Assembly: GCA_963727635.1 (NCBI GenBank)
Contig: CAVSHP010000021.1
Coordinates: 124,001-188,000 of the forward strand
DNA: 64,000 nt
Direction: 5' to 3'
From: SZUA-36 sp963727635
GTDB lineage: Bacteria > Pseudomonadota > Gammaproteobacteria > Xanthomonadales > SZUA-36
The stretch's first letter is position 1, and each line of letters opens with the position of its first letter. Both the position numbers and the translations under genes were made by a program. Below are positions 26,173 to 35,999 of this stretch, one piece after another. Below the pieces are notes generated by a model that saw only the letters and a list, made by a program, of their open reading frames with translations, was not told where the DNA came from and searched no databases.

Positions 26173-26311
26173 GGGCTTTTGCGGCGCCTGGTGCTCAGTC
26201 GGACTTTACGGGATAAGGAGCAGTTGAATTCATCGAAAAATGACATTCCGCGGAGATATCAGCAATGATATCAATAAGCCGGCCTGTTGCAATGTCAGGT
26301 ACTGATAATTC

Positions 26312-26341
26312 TTGTAAAACTAAATGTCCTGGCAGTATAAT
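26312..26341 (+). promoter_or_regulatory. Sigma-70 promoter of the hydroxyproline operon
   Basis: TTGTAA (26312-26317), 18-base spacer, TATAAT (26336-26341). The -10 box is inside the palindrome at 26333-26348, so a bound repressor would block it. It is about 40 bp upstream of the first gene; AAGGAAAAA follows for ribosome binding. Confidence 0.65.
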
Positions 26342-26348
26342 TATACTG
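26333..26348. promoter_or_regulatory. Perfect 16-bp palindromic operator, likely for the GntR regulator
   Basis: CAGTATAATTATACTG, perfectly self-complementary and overlapping the -10 element. A second inverted repeat, GATATCA-GCAA-TGATATC, lies at 26255-26272. FCD-type GntR repressors bind short AT-centred palindromes, and such a regulator is the second gene of the operon, so autoregulation is the simplest reading. Confidence 0.55.
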
Positions 26349-26388
26349 ATATATCAGAAATATATTAATAAGGAAAAAGAAAAAACTT

Positions 26389-27288
26389 ATGAATACAAAT
26401 AGATGGAAAGGCGTGTTCCCTGCAGTAACAACCAAGTTCAAGACCGATTTGAGCGTGGACCTCGATGCAATGGCCAGGCACCTGGAATTTCAGCTGGAAG
26501 CTGGCGTGCACGGTGTGATCATTCTTGGCTCATTGGGTGAAAACTCAACGCTGGACATGGATGAAAAACTCCAGCTGACCGAGTTTTTCATCAAGCAGGT
26601 CGACGGCCGGGTTCCGTTGTTGTCCTGTATCGCCGAATCCGATACCCGCCAGGCGCTGTTTTACGCAGCCCAGGCAGAGGCCATGGGTATCGATGGTTTC
26701 ATGTTGTTGCCACCCATGCGCTACCCCAGTGACCAGCGCGAAACCATGAACTACCTGGAGGAGGTCGCCGACGCATCCGATGTGCCGATCATGCTGTACA
26801 ACAACCCGGTAGCCTATGGCACCGACCTGAGCCCCGCCGATTTCGAAACACTGGCTTCAAATCCAAAATTCGTGGCCATCAAGGAGTCTTCGGCCAACAC
26901 CCGCCGGATTCCCGAAATCAGACGCAGGAGCGGTGACCGTTATGCCATTTTTTGCGGTGTTGACGATCTCGCATTCGAAAGTTTCACACTGGGCGCGGAC
27001 GGTTGGGTGGCAGGACTTGTGGTGGCCTTTCCGCGGGAAACAGTGCGTATTTACGATTTGGCACGTGCCGGCAAGTGGGCCGAGGCGAGGCAGATTTATG
27101 AATGGTTCCTGCCCCTGCTGGGTCTGGATATCGGACCGAAGTTTGTCCAGCAGATCAAGCTCGTCGAGGAATTGATGGGTATTGGATCGGCACGTGTGCG
27201 TTCTCCCAGGCTGGCCCTGAGCGAACCGGAGGCCCAGCGGGTCCGGCAGATACTGGAGCAAGCGCTGGCACACCGGCCGGTGTTATGA
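26389..27288 (+). CDS. Dihydrodipicolinate-synthase family enzyme, probable 1-pyrroline-4-hydroxy-2-carboxylate deaminase
   Basis: A 299-residue TIM-barrel class I aldolase. The Schiff-base lysine is K165 (FVAIKESSA), the catalytic tyrosine Y137 (MLYNNPVAY), and the substrate loop reads GSLGENSTL. In hydroxyproline degradation a DapA-like deaminase converts pyrroline-4-hydroxy-2-carboxylate to alpha-ketoglutarate semialdehyde. The neighbours (flavin dehydrogenase, proline-racemase-family epimerase, GntR regulator) make this the best fit over true DapA. Its stop overlaps the next ATG by 4 nt (ATGA). Confidence 0.82.
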   Translation: MNTNRWKGVFPAVTTKFKTDLSVDLDAMARHLEFQLEAGVHGVIILGSLGENSTLDMDEKLQLTEFFIKQVDGRVPLLSCIAESDTRQALFYAAQAEAMGIDGFMLLPPMRYPSDQRETMNYLEEVADASDVPIMLYNNPVAYGTDLSPADFETLASNPKFVAIKESSANTRRIPEIRRRSGDRYAIFCGVDDLAFESFTLGADGWVAGLVVAFPRETVRIYDLARAGKWAEARQIYEWFLPLLGLDIGPKFVQQIKLVEELMGIGSARVRSPRLALSEPEAQRVRQILEQALAHRPVL

Positions 27289-27944
27289 ACGCCGTCCTCA
27301 AACCGTCACCCGACAATGGCAGCCTGGCTGAGCAGGCTTACCGTTTGCTTGAAGAAAGGCTGGTTACGCTCAAGATTGCGCCGGGTGAGCTGATCGCCGA
27401 AAAAGACCTGGCGGACATGGCTGGCATCGGCCGTACGCCCGTGAGGGAAGCCATCCAGAGGTTGTCAAACGATGGCTTGTTACAGGTTTTGCCACGCAAG
27501 GGTCTGATGGTCACCCCCTTGCGGCGTTCTGACCTGGGCCAGATTATCGAGGCCCGGCGGGTGATGGAGCGGTTACTGGTGGTCAAGGCTGCAGAACGGG
27601 CAAGTCTCGACCAGCGCCAGGCATTGCAGTTACTGGCTGCGCAAATTGAAGCCGCTGACAGTGACCTTGAGGTCTTTTTTCGTCTTGATCACTACTTGAA
27701 CGAGTTGCTGGAAGCGGCGAGCAATAACCAATACCTGGTCAGGGCGTTAACCGCCATGCACAGCCAGTGCAGGCGTTTGTGGTTCCTGCACCGCGATCGT
27801 TTGAATCTGCCGCGTGCCGCCCAGCTTCACGGCGGTCTTGCGCGTGCTGTGGCGGAGCGGGATGCCGCTGGTGCGATAAGGGCGTTGGATGAGATCATTG
27901 CGACCCTGGAAGAACTGGTCAATGGACTGGATGTGCTGAACTGA
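27285..27944 (+). CDS. GntR-family (FCD-type) regulator of the hydroxyproline operon
   Basis: A 219-residue repressor-type regulator. The N-terminal winged helix includes SLAEQAYRLLEERLVTLKIAPGELIAEKDLA, recognition region GRTPVREAIQRL and wing VLPRKGLMV; an all-helical FCD ligand domain follows, with probable metal or ligand residues in FFRLDHYLNE and the C-terminal helices. Being inside the operon and near a perfect palindrome over its promoter suggests autoregulated, substrate-released repression, as described for GntR-type hydroxyproline regulators in rhizobia. Confidence 0.87.
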   Translation: MNAVLKPSPDNGSLAEQAYRLLEERLVTLKIAPGELIAEKDLADMAGIGRTPVREAIQRLSNDGLLQVLPRKGLMVTPLRRSDLGQIIEARRVMERLLVVKAAERASLDQRQALQLLAAQIEAADSDLEVFFRLDHYLNELLEAASNNQYLVRALTAMHSQCRRLWFLHRDRLNLPRAAQLHGGLARAVAERDAAGAIRALDEIIATLEELVNGLDVLN

Positions 27945-27945
27945 A

Positions 27946-29196
27946 ATGAAAAAGCATAGTGTAGTTATCGGCGCCGGCATTGTCGGCGCCAGTTGCGCCT
28001 GGCACCTGCAACGCAAGGGCCGGCAAGTGACCCTGATCGACCCCGAATTACCGGGTGATTCCTGTAGCTACGGTAATGCATCCTGTATCGCGACCTCGGG
28101 TTTGGTGCCGCTCTCGGTACCCGGAATTATCAAAAAAGTACCGGGCTGGTTGATGGACCCGCTGGGACCGGTGACCTTGCGGCCGAAGGACTTCCCGGGT
28201 CTGATACCGTGGTTTTGGAAATTCTGGCGTGTCTGCAACATGCAGAAAGTCGAAGAAATAGCGGCTGCGCAAGCCTTGTTGATGCACACGGTGCTGGCGG
28301 ACTGGGATGACATTCTGGCCGCGGTAGGTGCAGGTCAACTTAAACAATCCCCCGGCGCCATCCACCTGTACGACACGGAAAAGGAATACCAGGACGATCA
28401 GTGGCAGTTTGACCTGAACAGACGCCTGGGTTTTGAACATCAGCGTCTCAGCTCGGCCGATCTGAAATCCCTGGTGCCGGAATTGAAGCTGGAAAATGGC
28501 GTGGCGCTGATGGTGTCCGACTGGCATCACCTGGTCGACCCTGCAAAGGCTACCGCGCGTATCGCGGAAGATTGCATGCGTAATGGCGGCCGCTGGATTC
28601 AGGATCGTGTGAACGCGGTGAATGCAAGTGAGTCGGGTATCAGCTTGAAAACGGAATCTGGAGAGACGCTCGAGGCGGATCAAATCGTGGTTGCCGCGGG
28701 CGCCTGGTCCAATGCACTGGCGGAACAACTGGATTACACGGTTCCATTGATTGCAGAACGCGGCTATCACAGCCAGATCGGCAAGCCCGCTATCGAGCTC
28801 AAGCACCCGGTCATGTCGCTGACGCGGCACTTTGTCATGACACCGCTTGAGGGTGGTTTGCGGGTGGCCGGTACGGCCGAATTTGCCGCTTTGGATGCAA
28901 AGCCCGATTACAGACGCGCTAAAGTTCTGCTCGAACTGGCCGGTCACTATCTCGACGGTCTCAAAACCGATGAGGTGACCGAGTGGATGGGGCAACGCCC
29001 GGCGATGCCGGATTCCTTGCCGGTAATTTCGGTTTCACCGCGGCATAAGAACGTGTTTTATGCGTTTGGCCACGGCCACTATGGCATTACCCAGGGCCCG
29101 ACGACCGGGCGTATCATTGCTGACATGATGACCGGCAGTAAGCCCGATCCGTGGATATTTCGGCATATTCGTTTTGACAGGTTTGTAAAGCCATGA
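27946..29196 (+). CDS. FAD-dependent D-amino-acid dehydrogenase, probable D-hydroxyproline dehydrogenase
   Basis: A 416-residue DadA/DAO-type flavoprotein. The N-terminal dinucleotide motif is VVIGAGIVGASCAWHLQRKG, FAD contacts recur in IVVAAGAWSNALAEQL, and the C-terminal FAD segment is VFYAFGHGHYGITQGPTTGRIIADM. In this operon it would oxidise cis-4-hydroxy-D-proline to the pyrroline intermediate used by the deaminase, passing electrons to the respiratory chain. It starts one base after the regulator's stop and overlaps the epimerase start by 4 nt (ATGA). Confidence 0.86.
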   Translation: MKKHSVVIGAGIVGASCAWHLQRKGRQVTLIDPELPGDSCSYGNASCIATSGLVPLSVPGIIKKVPGWLMDPLGPVTLRPKDFPGLIPWFWKFWRVCNMQKVEEIAAAQALLMHTVLADWDDILAAVGAGQLKQSPGAIHLYDTEKEYQDDQWQFDLNRRLGFEHQRLSSADLKSLVPELKLENGVALMVSDWHHLVDPAKATARIAEDCMRNGGRWIQDRVNAVNASESGISLKTESGETLEADQIVVAAGAWSNALAEQLDYTVPLIAERGYHSQIGKPAIELKHPVMSLTRHFVMTPLEGGLRVAGTAEFAALDAKPDYRRAKVLLELAGHYLDGLKTDEVTEWMGQRPAMPDSLPVISVSPRHKNVFYAFGHGHYGITQGPTTGRIIADMMTGSKPDPWIFRHIRFDRFVKP

Positions 29197-30209
29197 AAAC
29201 ACCACCTGCGACAACTTTCCAATGCATCGACGCGCATACCTGCGGCAACCCGGTGCGGGTTGTCACCAGCGGCGCGCCGCGGCTCGAAGGCAAGACCATG
29301 CTGGACAAGCGCGAGCATTTCATGCGCGAGTTCGACTGGATGCGCACGGCGTTGATGTTTGAACCGCGCGGCCACGCGATGATGTCCGGCAGCATGCTGT
29401 ATCCCAGCGAACGCGATGATTGTGACATCGGCGTCCTGTATATCGAGACCTCCGGTTGCCTGGCCATGTGTGGTCACGGCACCATCGGCACCGTCACCAT
29501 CGCCATCGAAAAGGGCCTGGTGACACCGCGCAAAGCGGGTGAAATGCACCTGGAAACCCCTGCCGGCAGGGTCGTCGCCACCTATACCCAGGAAGGCGGC
29601 AAGGTCAAGACGGTCAAGCTGGTCAACGTGCCCTCCTACCTGCACGCAAAAGACCTGAGCGTGGACTGCCCGGAACTGGGCGGAACGCTCAAGGTGGACG
29701 TGGCTTACGGGGGGAATTTTTACGCCATCGTTGACCCGCAAACCCATTATCCTGACCTCGAAGATCTGAGCGCCGGCGACATCCTGCGTATCAGCCCGCT
29801 GCTGCGTGAACGCCTGAACGAGACATACAGTTTCATACACCCGGAAGACCCGCGTATCTGCAGGCTCTCACACCTGCAATGGACCGGCAGGCCAAGACAG
29901 CCGGACTCAGACGCCCGCAATGCGGTTTTCTACGGCGACCAGGCCATCGACCGTTCGCCCTGTGGCACCGGCACGTCGGCACGCATGGCTCAACTGGTGG
30001 CGCGGGGCAAGTTGGCAAAGGGTGACCGTTTCGTGCACGAGAGTTATATCGGCAGCCAGTTTACCGGTCGTGTCGAAGACCTGGCACGGGTCGGCGACTA
30101 CCCCGCCATCATTCCATCCATCGAAGGCTGGGCACGGATTTACGGTGACAACACCATCACCGTAGACCCGCAAGACGACCCGTACTGGCAGGGCTTCCTG
30201 GTTACCTGA
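29193..30209 (+). CDS. Proline racemase family, probable 4-hydroxyproline 2-epimerase
   Basis: A 338-residue proline-racemase-fold enzyme. Both catalytic cysteines are kept: Cys93 in AMCGHGTIG and Cys257 in DRSPCGTGTSARMA. Two cysteines mean racemase/epimerase rather than trans-3-hydroxyproline dehydratase, which has threonine at the second site. In context it converts trans-4-hydroxy-L-proline to cis-4-hydroxy-D-proline, the first step of the pathway. The final enzyme, alpha-ketoglutarate semialdehyde dehydrogenase, is not in the window and must be elsewhere. Confidence 0.88.
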   Translation: MKTPPATTFQCIDAHTCGNPVRVVTSGAPRLEGKTMLDKREHFMREFDWMRTALMFEPRGHAMMSGSMLYPSERDDCDIGVLYIETSGCLAMCGHGTIGTVTIAIEKGLVTPRKAGEMHLETPAGRVVATYTQEGGKVKTVKLVNVPSYLHAKDLSVDCPELGGTLKVDVAYGGNFYAIVDPQTHYPDLEDLSAGDILRISPLLRERLNETYSFIHPEDPRICRLSHLQWTGRPRQPDSDARNAVFYGDQAIDRSPCGTGTSARMAQLVARGKLAKGDRFVHESYIGSQFTGRVEDLARVGDYPAIIPSIEGWARIYGDNTITVDPQDDPYWQGFLVT

Positions 30210-30323
30210 ACAGGGAATAATTCGCTCGTCGGGTCTTCATTCTGCCAATGAATCCATTGGCTGGCGGATTGACACTGACGATTGAGATATCCAGACGCAT
30301 TCAAGCTGTTTGCCGGTGGCTGT

Positions 30324-32280
30324 TTACTGATGGGTCAAATAGACGAGTTCATAGGGTTTCAGAATAAGCTGATCCCGGAATCTTGCCCCTTGCTCACCGG
30401 TGATGACATTGATGATCTGCTCCCGGTCCGTGTCGATGTATTCGTCTAATTCGTCAAGCGGCAGCATTTGCTGACTGGCGCTGAAGTTCGCAATGACGAC
30501 AACGCGTTCATTTATGTTTTTGACGTTATACCTGGAATAGCCAAAAAGCGTTGGATTGCTCAATTCCAACAAGGCGCGATTATTAAAATCCGCCAGCGCA
30601 GGTAGTGATTTTCGAATTTCGATCAGGTGGGCAATTCCCGAAAAAATCATGTTCTCGATGGTACCCGGTGTATGACGTAACTCCGCTTTTTGCCAGTTTA
30701 TCATCGGTCGATGGACCCAGCGATTGTCAGCTTGTTTATCGAGGTTCTTTAAATAGCTGAAATCATTGGTTACACCCAATTCATCGCCGTAATAGAGCAA
30801 GGGTATGCCACCAAAGCCCATGATGATTCCGTGTAGCAGGAGGATTCGGTCAATGGCGGATTGTATGAGTTGCGGGTCGGCACGCTCGATTGCTTCTTCA
30901 AGGCCGACGAGGGAGGCCAATGAGCCGGAAATTCTCGCATCGCCGGTTTTCAGGTTTTCCGCAAACGGGATGCCACGTGCGTCTGACTCGGGGTGATTGC
31001 CAATAAAGTAGTCATACAGAAAACGGCGATGATCTCGGCGGGTTGTAGCCGGCAATTGCGATGTCATTGTCATCAAAACCAAAACCGATATCATCATGAC
31101 AACGCACGTAGTTCAGCCAGGTGGCGCCCTCCAGCTTGGCGGGCAGGCTGCGCAGACCCTGGCGTAATAAATTTGCATTTTTCGTGGCCATCGCATCCCA
31201 GAGCAGGGCCATGGTCGTGGCGTTGTAGGCAATTTCACATTCCTTGGCGACCACCGCATCTTCGCCGAAGTATTTTATGACCTCGTTTGGCGCGACGATG
31301 GCTTCGGCAATGAACAGCAGTCCGGGCGCAACCACCTGGCAGCAATCTTTCATTAACTGCAGAATCAGATGTGCTTCGTCCAGGTTTTGCGAGACCGTGC
31401 CAATTTTTTTCCACAAAAATGCAACGGCATCGAGACGCACGATATCTGCACCGTGGTTGGCCCAGAACAGAATAATATCGAGCATTTCGGTAAAAACCGT
31501 GGGGTTCGTGTAATTCAGATCCCATTGGAAACTGTTGAATACCGTCATCACCCATTTTTGCGAGGCCTCATCCCAGGTGAAATTACCCGGGGATGTTTCA
31601 GGGAATATTTCGGGCAGGCTTTGCTCAAACATATCGGGGACGCGGCGGTCGTCAAACATGTAGTAAAAATCCTGGTATTTTTTATCACCGGCCTGCGCTT
31701 TTTGCGCCCACTCGTGTTCGTTCGAAGTATGGTTGACGACAACGTCCAGGACGAGAAGGACTTTGCGCTCCCGCAGTTCCGAAACCAGCCGATTCAGGTC
31801 GGAGATATTCCCCATGCGCGGATCAATCTCGCGATAGTTGCTGACGGCGTATCCCCCATCGCTCGCGCCCCGCGGACAGCGCAGGATCGGCATTAAATGG
31901 ATCAGGTTAATGCCGAGCTCATCAAAATAGTCCAACTTGCCCTGCAAGTCAGAAAGATCGCTGGCAAAACCATTGGTGTAAAGGGCCATGCCAACGAGGT
32001 CCTGTGACAGAAACCAGTCGTAGTCATCCTCGCGTGCGCGGTCGTCGATGCGTAATTTCCTGGGCCTCGCCACATAACTACGGGCCATTTTTTCCACAAG
32101 ACGGTGGAGTTGCTCATGAAAATCCGTCCTGTGTCCGTATAAACGTTCAAACAATTTATGGATGGCATAAAAATTTGCGCCCAGGCGGATCAGGAAATAA
32201 CGCAAGTCGCGTTGCACCAGTTCCGGGTCCAGCGTTTCCAGAATATGATTGAGAACTGAATGTGAGCGTTGTTCATACAT
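30324..32280 (-). pseudogene. ams: Amylosucrase (GH13), one frameshift
   Basis: About 650 residues of an amylosucrase-type GH13 enzyme, which splits sucrose and adds the glucose to an alpha-glucan, or acts as a sucrose hydrolase. Visible are the helical N-terminal domain, GYAVSNYREIDPRMG, VVNHTSNEHEW, nucleophile region GADIVRLDAVAFLWK, acid region LLFIAEAIVAP and NYVRCHDDIGFGF. A single-base shift lies at about 31015-31030, between IAGYNPPR and DHRRFLYDYF. The second part (LLYYGDELG, EIRKSLPAL) is otherwise normal. The flanking protein is well kept, so sequence error or a recent mutation is likely. Confidence 0.85.
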
Positions 32281-32333
32281 GGTAAAGCGGCCCTACGTGC
32301 TTATTGTTTTTGAAGAAATAATCAAGCGCTTGA

Positions 32334-33224
32334 TCAGTCCGGGTCATGGACTAAATTTTCGGTTTGCCAGGCTTGTTTGAAAGGAGCGTAGAATTCAGGG
32401 TCAGTGCTGATTGCGCCGGAAATCGAAATAATACTTGAGGCGAAAGCCTGGGCACGCGCCAGGATGGCCTGCATAGGCCAGTTATGTATCAGTCCAAAAA
32501 TAAATATGGCGCTGAAAGCATCGCCGGCACCAACAGTGTCACGGATGCTTTCAACTGGCCTGGGGACGACACTTGCGGACTGGTAACTCTCCCGGGTATA
32601 GACACAAGCGCCTCGTTCGCCTGAAGTAACGAGCAAGCCTTCCAGGTTTAATTCGCTGACCAGTGCCAAAGACGTCTCTTCGGTATAGGGTGTTTCGGTG
32701 AGAATGGAAAATTCGTCAGCGTTGACTTTTAGCCAATCGCTTTTGCTGGCCAACTCGAGCGCGGTATTCCTGCTCCAAAAGGGATCGCGAAGATTTGCGT
32801 CCATAAATACGCGTTTGGCATGTCCACGCAGCTGTTCCAGGGCGCTGGCCGATTGATGGCTGCGCAGTGCGAGGGTCCCGTGGTACAAAATATCGCAGGG
32901 TTGATTCACGACAGCCGGTTCTATGGCATCGTAGGCGACGCCATCGGCAATGACATAGCTTGGTTGACCTTTACCGAGGCTGACATTGACGTGACCGGTG
33001 GGCCTGGTTGAATCTGTCTGTAAACTGTCAACCGGCATGCCCGCGGATATCATCAATTCGCGTAATTTTTGACCGTTGGTGTCATTGCCGACGCGTGATA
33101 CAAATTTCACGGGGAGATCAAAAGCGTTTAAATGCCACGCCACGTTAAACGGGGCGCCGCCCGGAACCGCATGATCATCCGGAAAAACGTCATATAAGAC
33201 TTCGCCAAATATTATCGCTTTCAC
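32334..33224 (-). CDS. Fructokinase (PfkB/ribokinase family)
   Basis: A 296-residue sugar kinase. PfkB signatures are present: GGAPFNVAWHL near the N-terminus, SRVGNDTNGQKLRE, and the anion hole/catalytic segment DTVGAGDAFSAIF with the catalytic aspartate. It phosphorylates fructose, which amylosucrase releases from sucrose, and sits 53 bp upstream of that gene on the same strand. The sps-fruK-ams order matches the sucrose cluster known from halotolerant methanotrophs. Confidence 0.9.
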   Translation of the reverse strand: MKAIIFGEVLYDVFPDDHAVPGGAPFNVAWHLNAFDLPVKFVSRVGNDTNGQKLRELMISAGMPVDSLQTDSTRPTGHVNVSLGKGQPSYVIADGVAYDAIEPAVVNQPCDILYHGTLALRSHQSASALEQLRGHAKRVFMDANLRDPFWSRNTALELASKSDWLKVNADEFSILTETPYTEETSLALVSELNLEGLLVTSGERGACVYTRESYQSASVVPRPVESIRDTVGAGDAFSAIFIFGLIHNWPMQAILARAQAFASSIISISGAISTDPEFYAPFKQAWQTENLVHDPD

Positions 33225-33430
33225 ACTACTGGCTCCTCGAGTTTATATGCTGTAAAGCGCTGGGGAAAAAGTTGGATTCCTTGCAATATGCCGCCAGCAT
33301 AATGTCCGTTATCGACGTCAGATTGCGCAAAACCATTCGGGATAAGCGTTCTGTCGAGATCCGTACAGATCAGGTATTTTGTCATTACCCGGAAACCTGC
33401 TGCAGCGCGTTTGCGCTAAAGAAAATATAC

Positions 33431-35680
33431 TTAACCCGACGCATCTTTAATGTGATTCAAAAAATCATAGTGTTCAATGGCTTCGAGTATACCGGCGCTA
33501 AACGCTTGCTCAGAAAAATAGATTTTTTGCCCTTCCGGAACGTCCTTGAGCTCTTCCCGGTGACGGTTCTTGACGATGACCGCCAGCGAAGCACCTCGCA
33601 TCATGTCCTCATCGGCGCCGGAACCACCAGCGACCAGAATATTTTCAAACGGGATTTCCCATTTCTGTGCCACGTAGCGCAACGCATTCCCCTTGCTCGC
33701 CCGTAAAGGTGTTATATCCAGGTATTGCCCCAGTGAAAGGGTCGTGTTTACGGCCTGGTCACTTTGCCTTAGATAGGCGTTGATTTCGTCCATGGACGGG
33801 GCTTTGCGGCTATCGTAGTAGTAGGAAAGTTTAAAACGGCTTTGGTGCTCATTCTCTTGCAGTCGTATACCCGGCAGGTCTTCCAAAAGTGGCCATATCG
33901 ATGACGGGGACCATAAATGGTCGATGTGTTTCATCCATTGGCGGTCGAGAATAATATCCTTTGTGTAATAGATTTCTGAACCCAGGCCCGCAATCAGGAA
34001 ATCCGGGCTTGGGATGTTGTTTCTCTTGATCGCCTCAAGTATGGAATCGCGGGTACGGCCCGTGGCAATGCCAATCCCCAGGTGTTTGCGATGCGCTTTG
34101 ATAAAATTCACAAACTCGAGAAGGCTGTCTTCATCTCCGGCAAGGTTTTGGTCAAAACCGGTAAAAATCGCACCCGAGAAACTCTTGTAGATTTTTCGGT
34201 CTGGTAATGCCGCGATATCTATCAGCTTGTTCTTACGCGCCAAATTATCGATTGCCCTGGCGTAGGCATTGGCGTGCGCGCTCCAGGAGTAGAAGGCCTT
34301 TACCCCGGTTAAACCCGCAGCGCTATACTTCTGCCATTTATCCGGATCGCTGATCAGCGTCAGCAAAGCGTCGCCTATTTCATCGGTGTCAAGCGGGTCT
34401 ACGAGTAAGCCGTTATGACAATTTTTAATGATATCTACGGGCCCCCCATTACTGGTCGCGACGATAGGCAAACCACTTGCCGCGGCTTCAAGCAGGGTAA
34501 GCCCGAATGGTTCCGTAAGGGCAGGGTTAACAAAAACCCCTTTGCTGCTGGCTGCCAGGCGGTATATTTCCGGTACTTCGTCAGTGCCGTGATGCTTGGG
34601 TAGACTGACCTGCCCAAAAAGGTCGTATTTGTCGATCAGCACGAGTATTTCGGTCAGGACATCCCGGGCGCCATCGTTGAGATCGCTAATGTCGTCGCGA
34701 TTGCCCAGGATCAGCACCAGGTTGGCCCGTTCTCTCAGGGCTTTGTTTTTGCCAAAAGCAATCACCAAACTACGGCTGTTTTTCCGCTGGTCCGCCCTCG
34801 CGAGCGCCAGGATCATCGGTTTATCAGGGCGAACCAGGGATTTTGTAATTTTGCGCTTGAGGTCCTCGGCGATTGTCAGGCTGTCACTGCTACCGGGGTT
34901 CGACTGCCTGGAACGGTCGGGGGTGGTTGTGAATAAATTGAGATCGACCCCGGGTGGAATGACGCGCATGACCGCAGGATTATAATAATCGTAAAGCTCG
35001 TATTGGTCCTCGCGTTCGTTGGTGGTGCTGGTAATTACCAGGTCAGCATTTGCCAGCGCGAGTTCTTCTGCTTCAATGCGCTGGGTTATTTTATAGCGAC
35101 TTTCGATGTCCGCCCGTGTAAGACCGGCGGAAGTCAGACGCTTGAGCTTATCGCGGCCGAGTGAATGACCGGTGTGGACCATGGGAATACCCGTTTGATT
35201 GGCCAGGCGGGAAACAACATAGCCCGCATCGGCATAGTGTGAGTGGAGCAGATCCGGCGGCCTGTCCTGCTGGTTAAACCAATCCAGGGCATGGTCGGCG
35301 TATTCGTCCAGGTATTCCCAGAGTTCTTCCTTGGCAAGGTATTCCGGCGGTCCGGCAGGAAGCCTGATAATCGAGGCGTTGGGATGGGCGAGGGGTTCCT
35401 GGGTTAATTTATAATTTGAGTCTACCGAGGGGTCATCGACCAGGCGGGTAAATAATTCAACTTTTGCTATCGTGGGCAGTTCAGCCAGGGCATTTGCCAG
35501 CTCTACGACATAACGCGTTTGGCCCCCCGTATCCGCGTCTCGACCGAGTTCCAGATCATTTGGCCGGATCAGACCATGTATGCTAAATAGCGCGACATAT
35601 AACAAAGAATCCTCCGATATCTTTGGTTTCCATGATTGTTTGCCGACTACGATACTACCTCTTTTGCTTCGGTCAGTCAC
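33431..35680 (-). CDS. Sucrose-phosphate synthase with degenerate phosphatase-like domain
   Basis: A 749-residue protein. Residues about 25-470 are a GT-B glycosyltransferase of the sucrose-phosphate synthase type: LFSIHGLIRPNDLELGRDAD, GGQTRYVVELANAL, HSHYADAGYVVSRLA and the donor-site ALTEPFGLTLLEAAASGLP. Residues about 495-740 are a HAD/SPP-like domain, but the nucleophile motif reads TGFDQN (G508 in place of the first Asp) and the late motif reads GGSGADED (685-692) in place of GDSGND. It should make sucrose 6-phosphate from UDP-glucose and fructose 6-phosphate; phosphatase activity looks lost. The start is GTG. Confidence 0.87.
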   Translation of the reverse strand: MTDRSKRGSIVVGKQSWKPKISEDSLLYVALFSIHGLIRPNDLELGRDADTGGQTRYVVELANALAELPTIAKVELFTRLVDDPSVDSNYKLTQEPLAHPNASIIRLPAGPPEYLAKEELWEYLDEYADHALDWFNQQDRPPDLLHSHYADAGYVVSRLANQTGIPMVHTGHSLGRDKLKRLTSAGLTRADIESRYKITQRIEAEELALANADLVITSTTNEREDQYELYDYYNPAVMRVIPPGVDLNLFTTTPDRSRQSNPGSSDSLTIAEDLKRKITKSLVRPDKPMILALARADQRKNSRSLVIAFGKNKALRERANLVLILGNRDDISDLNDGARDVLTEILVLIDKYDLFGQVSLPKHHGTDEVPEIYRLAASSKGVFVNPALTEPFGLTLLEAAASGLPIVATSNGGPVDIIKNCHNGLLVDPLDTDEIGDALLTLISDPDKWQKYSAAGLTGVKAFYSWSAHANAYARAIDNLARKNKLIDIAALPDRKIYKSFSGAIFTGFDQNLAGDEDSLLEFVNFIKAHRKHLGIGIATGRTRDSILEAIKRNNIPSPDFLIAGLGSEIYYTKDIILDRQWMKHIDHLWSPSSIWPLLEDLPGIRLQENEHQSRFKLSYYYDSRKAPSMDEINAYLRQSDQAVNTTLSLGQYLDITPLRASKGNALRYVAQKWEIPFENILVAGGSGADEDMMRGASLAVIVKNRHREELKDVPEGQKIYFSEQAFSAGILEAIEHYDFLNHIKDASG

Positions 35681-35999
35681 ATTTGGCCTGTGGCGTACAG
35701 CTGGCGTGGACGATTGCCTGGTGTTTCGATGACGTCCAGCCGCCGTGCGTTCAAGTCTACGCAGAGAACTGATAACGAAGTGAGTCGCTTGTGGTTTCCA
35801 GAGTGCGCGATGGCCATTCGCCAGTTGGCTTGTGAATAAACGATGATCGTGACGAGCGGTTTGTCCGTTATGAGCCGTGATAAACTCATGCCGGCTGCGT
35901 CTGACCAGGGGAGCGTTTTTCGCATGCGGAAGATGCCAGGCCGGCTTCCATGGATTTCTGAATAGAGAATAAAACAGCTTACAAGCAAGGACTTAGAAC

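Noticed and set aside
35677..35889. A 70-residue frame upstream of the sucrose-phosphate synthase, overlapping its GTG by 4 nt
   Set aside because: The overlap is attractive, but there is no ribosome site and no recognisable domain, and composition is not clearly protein-like.
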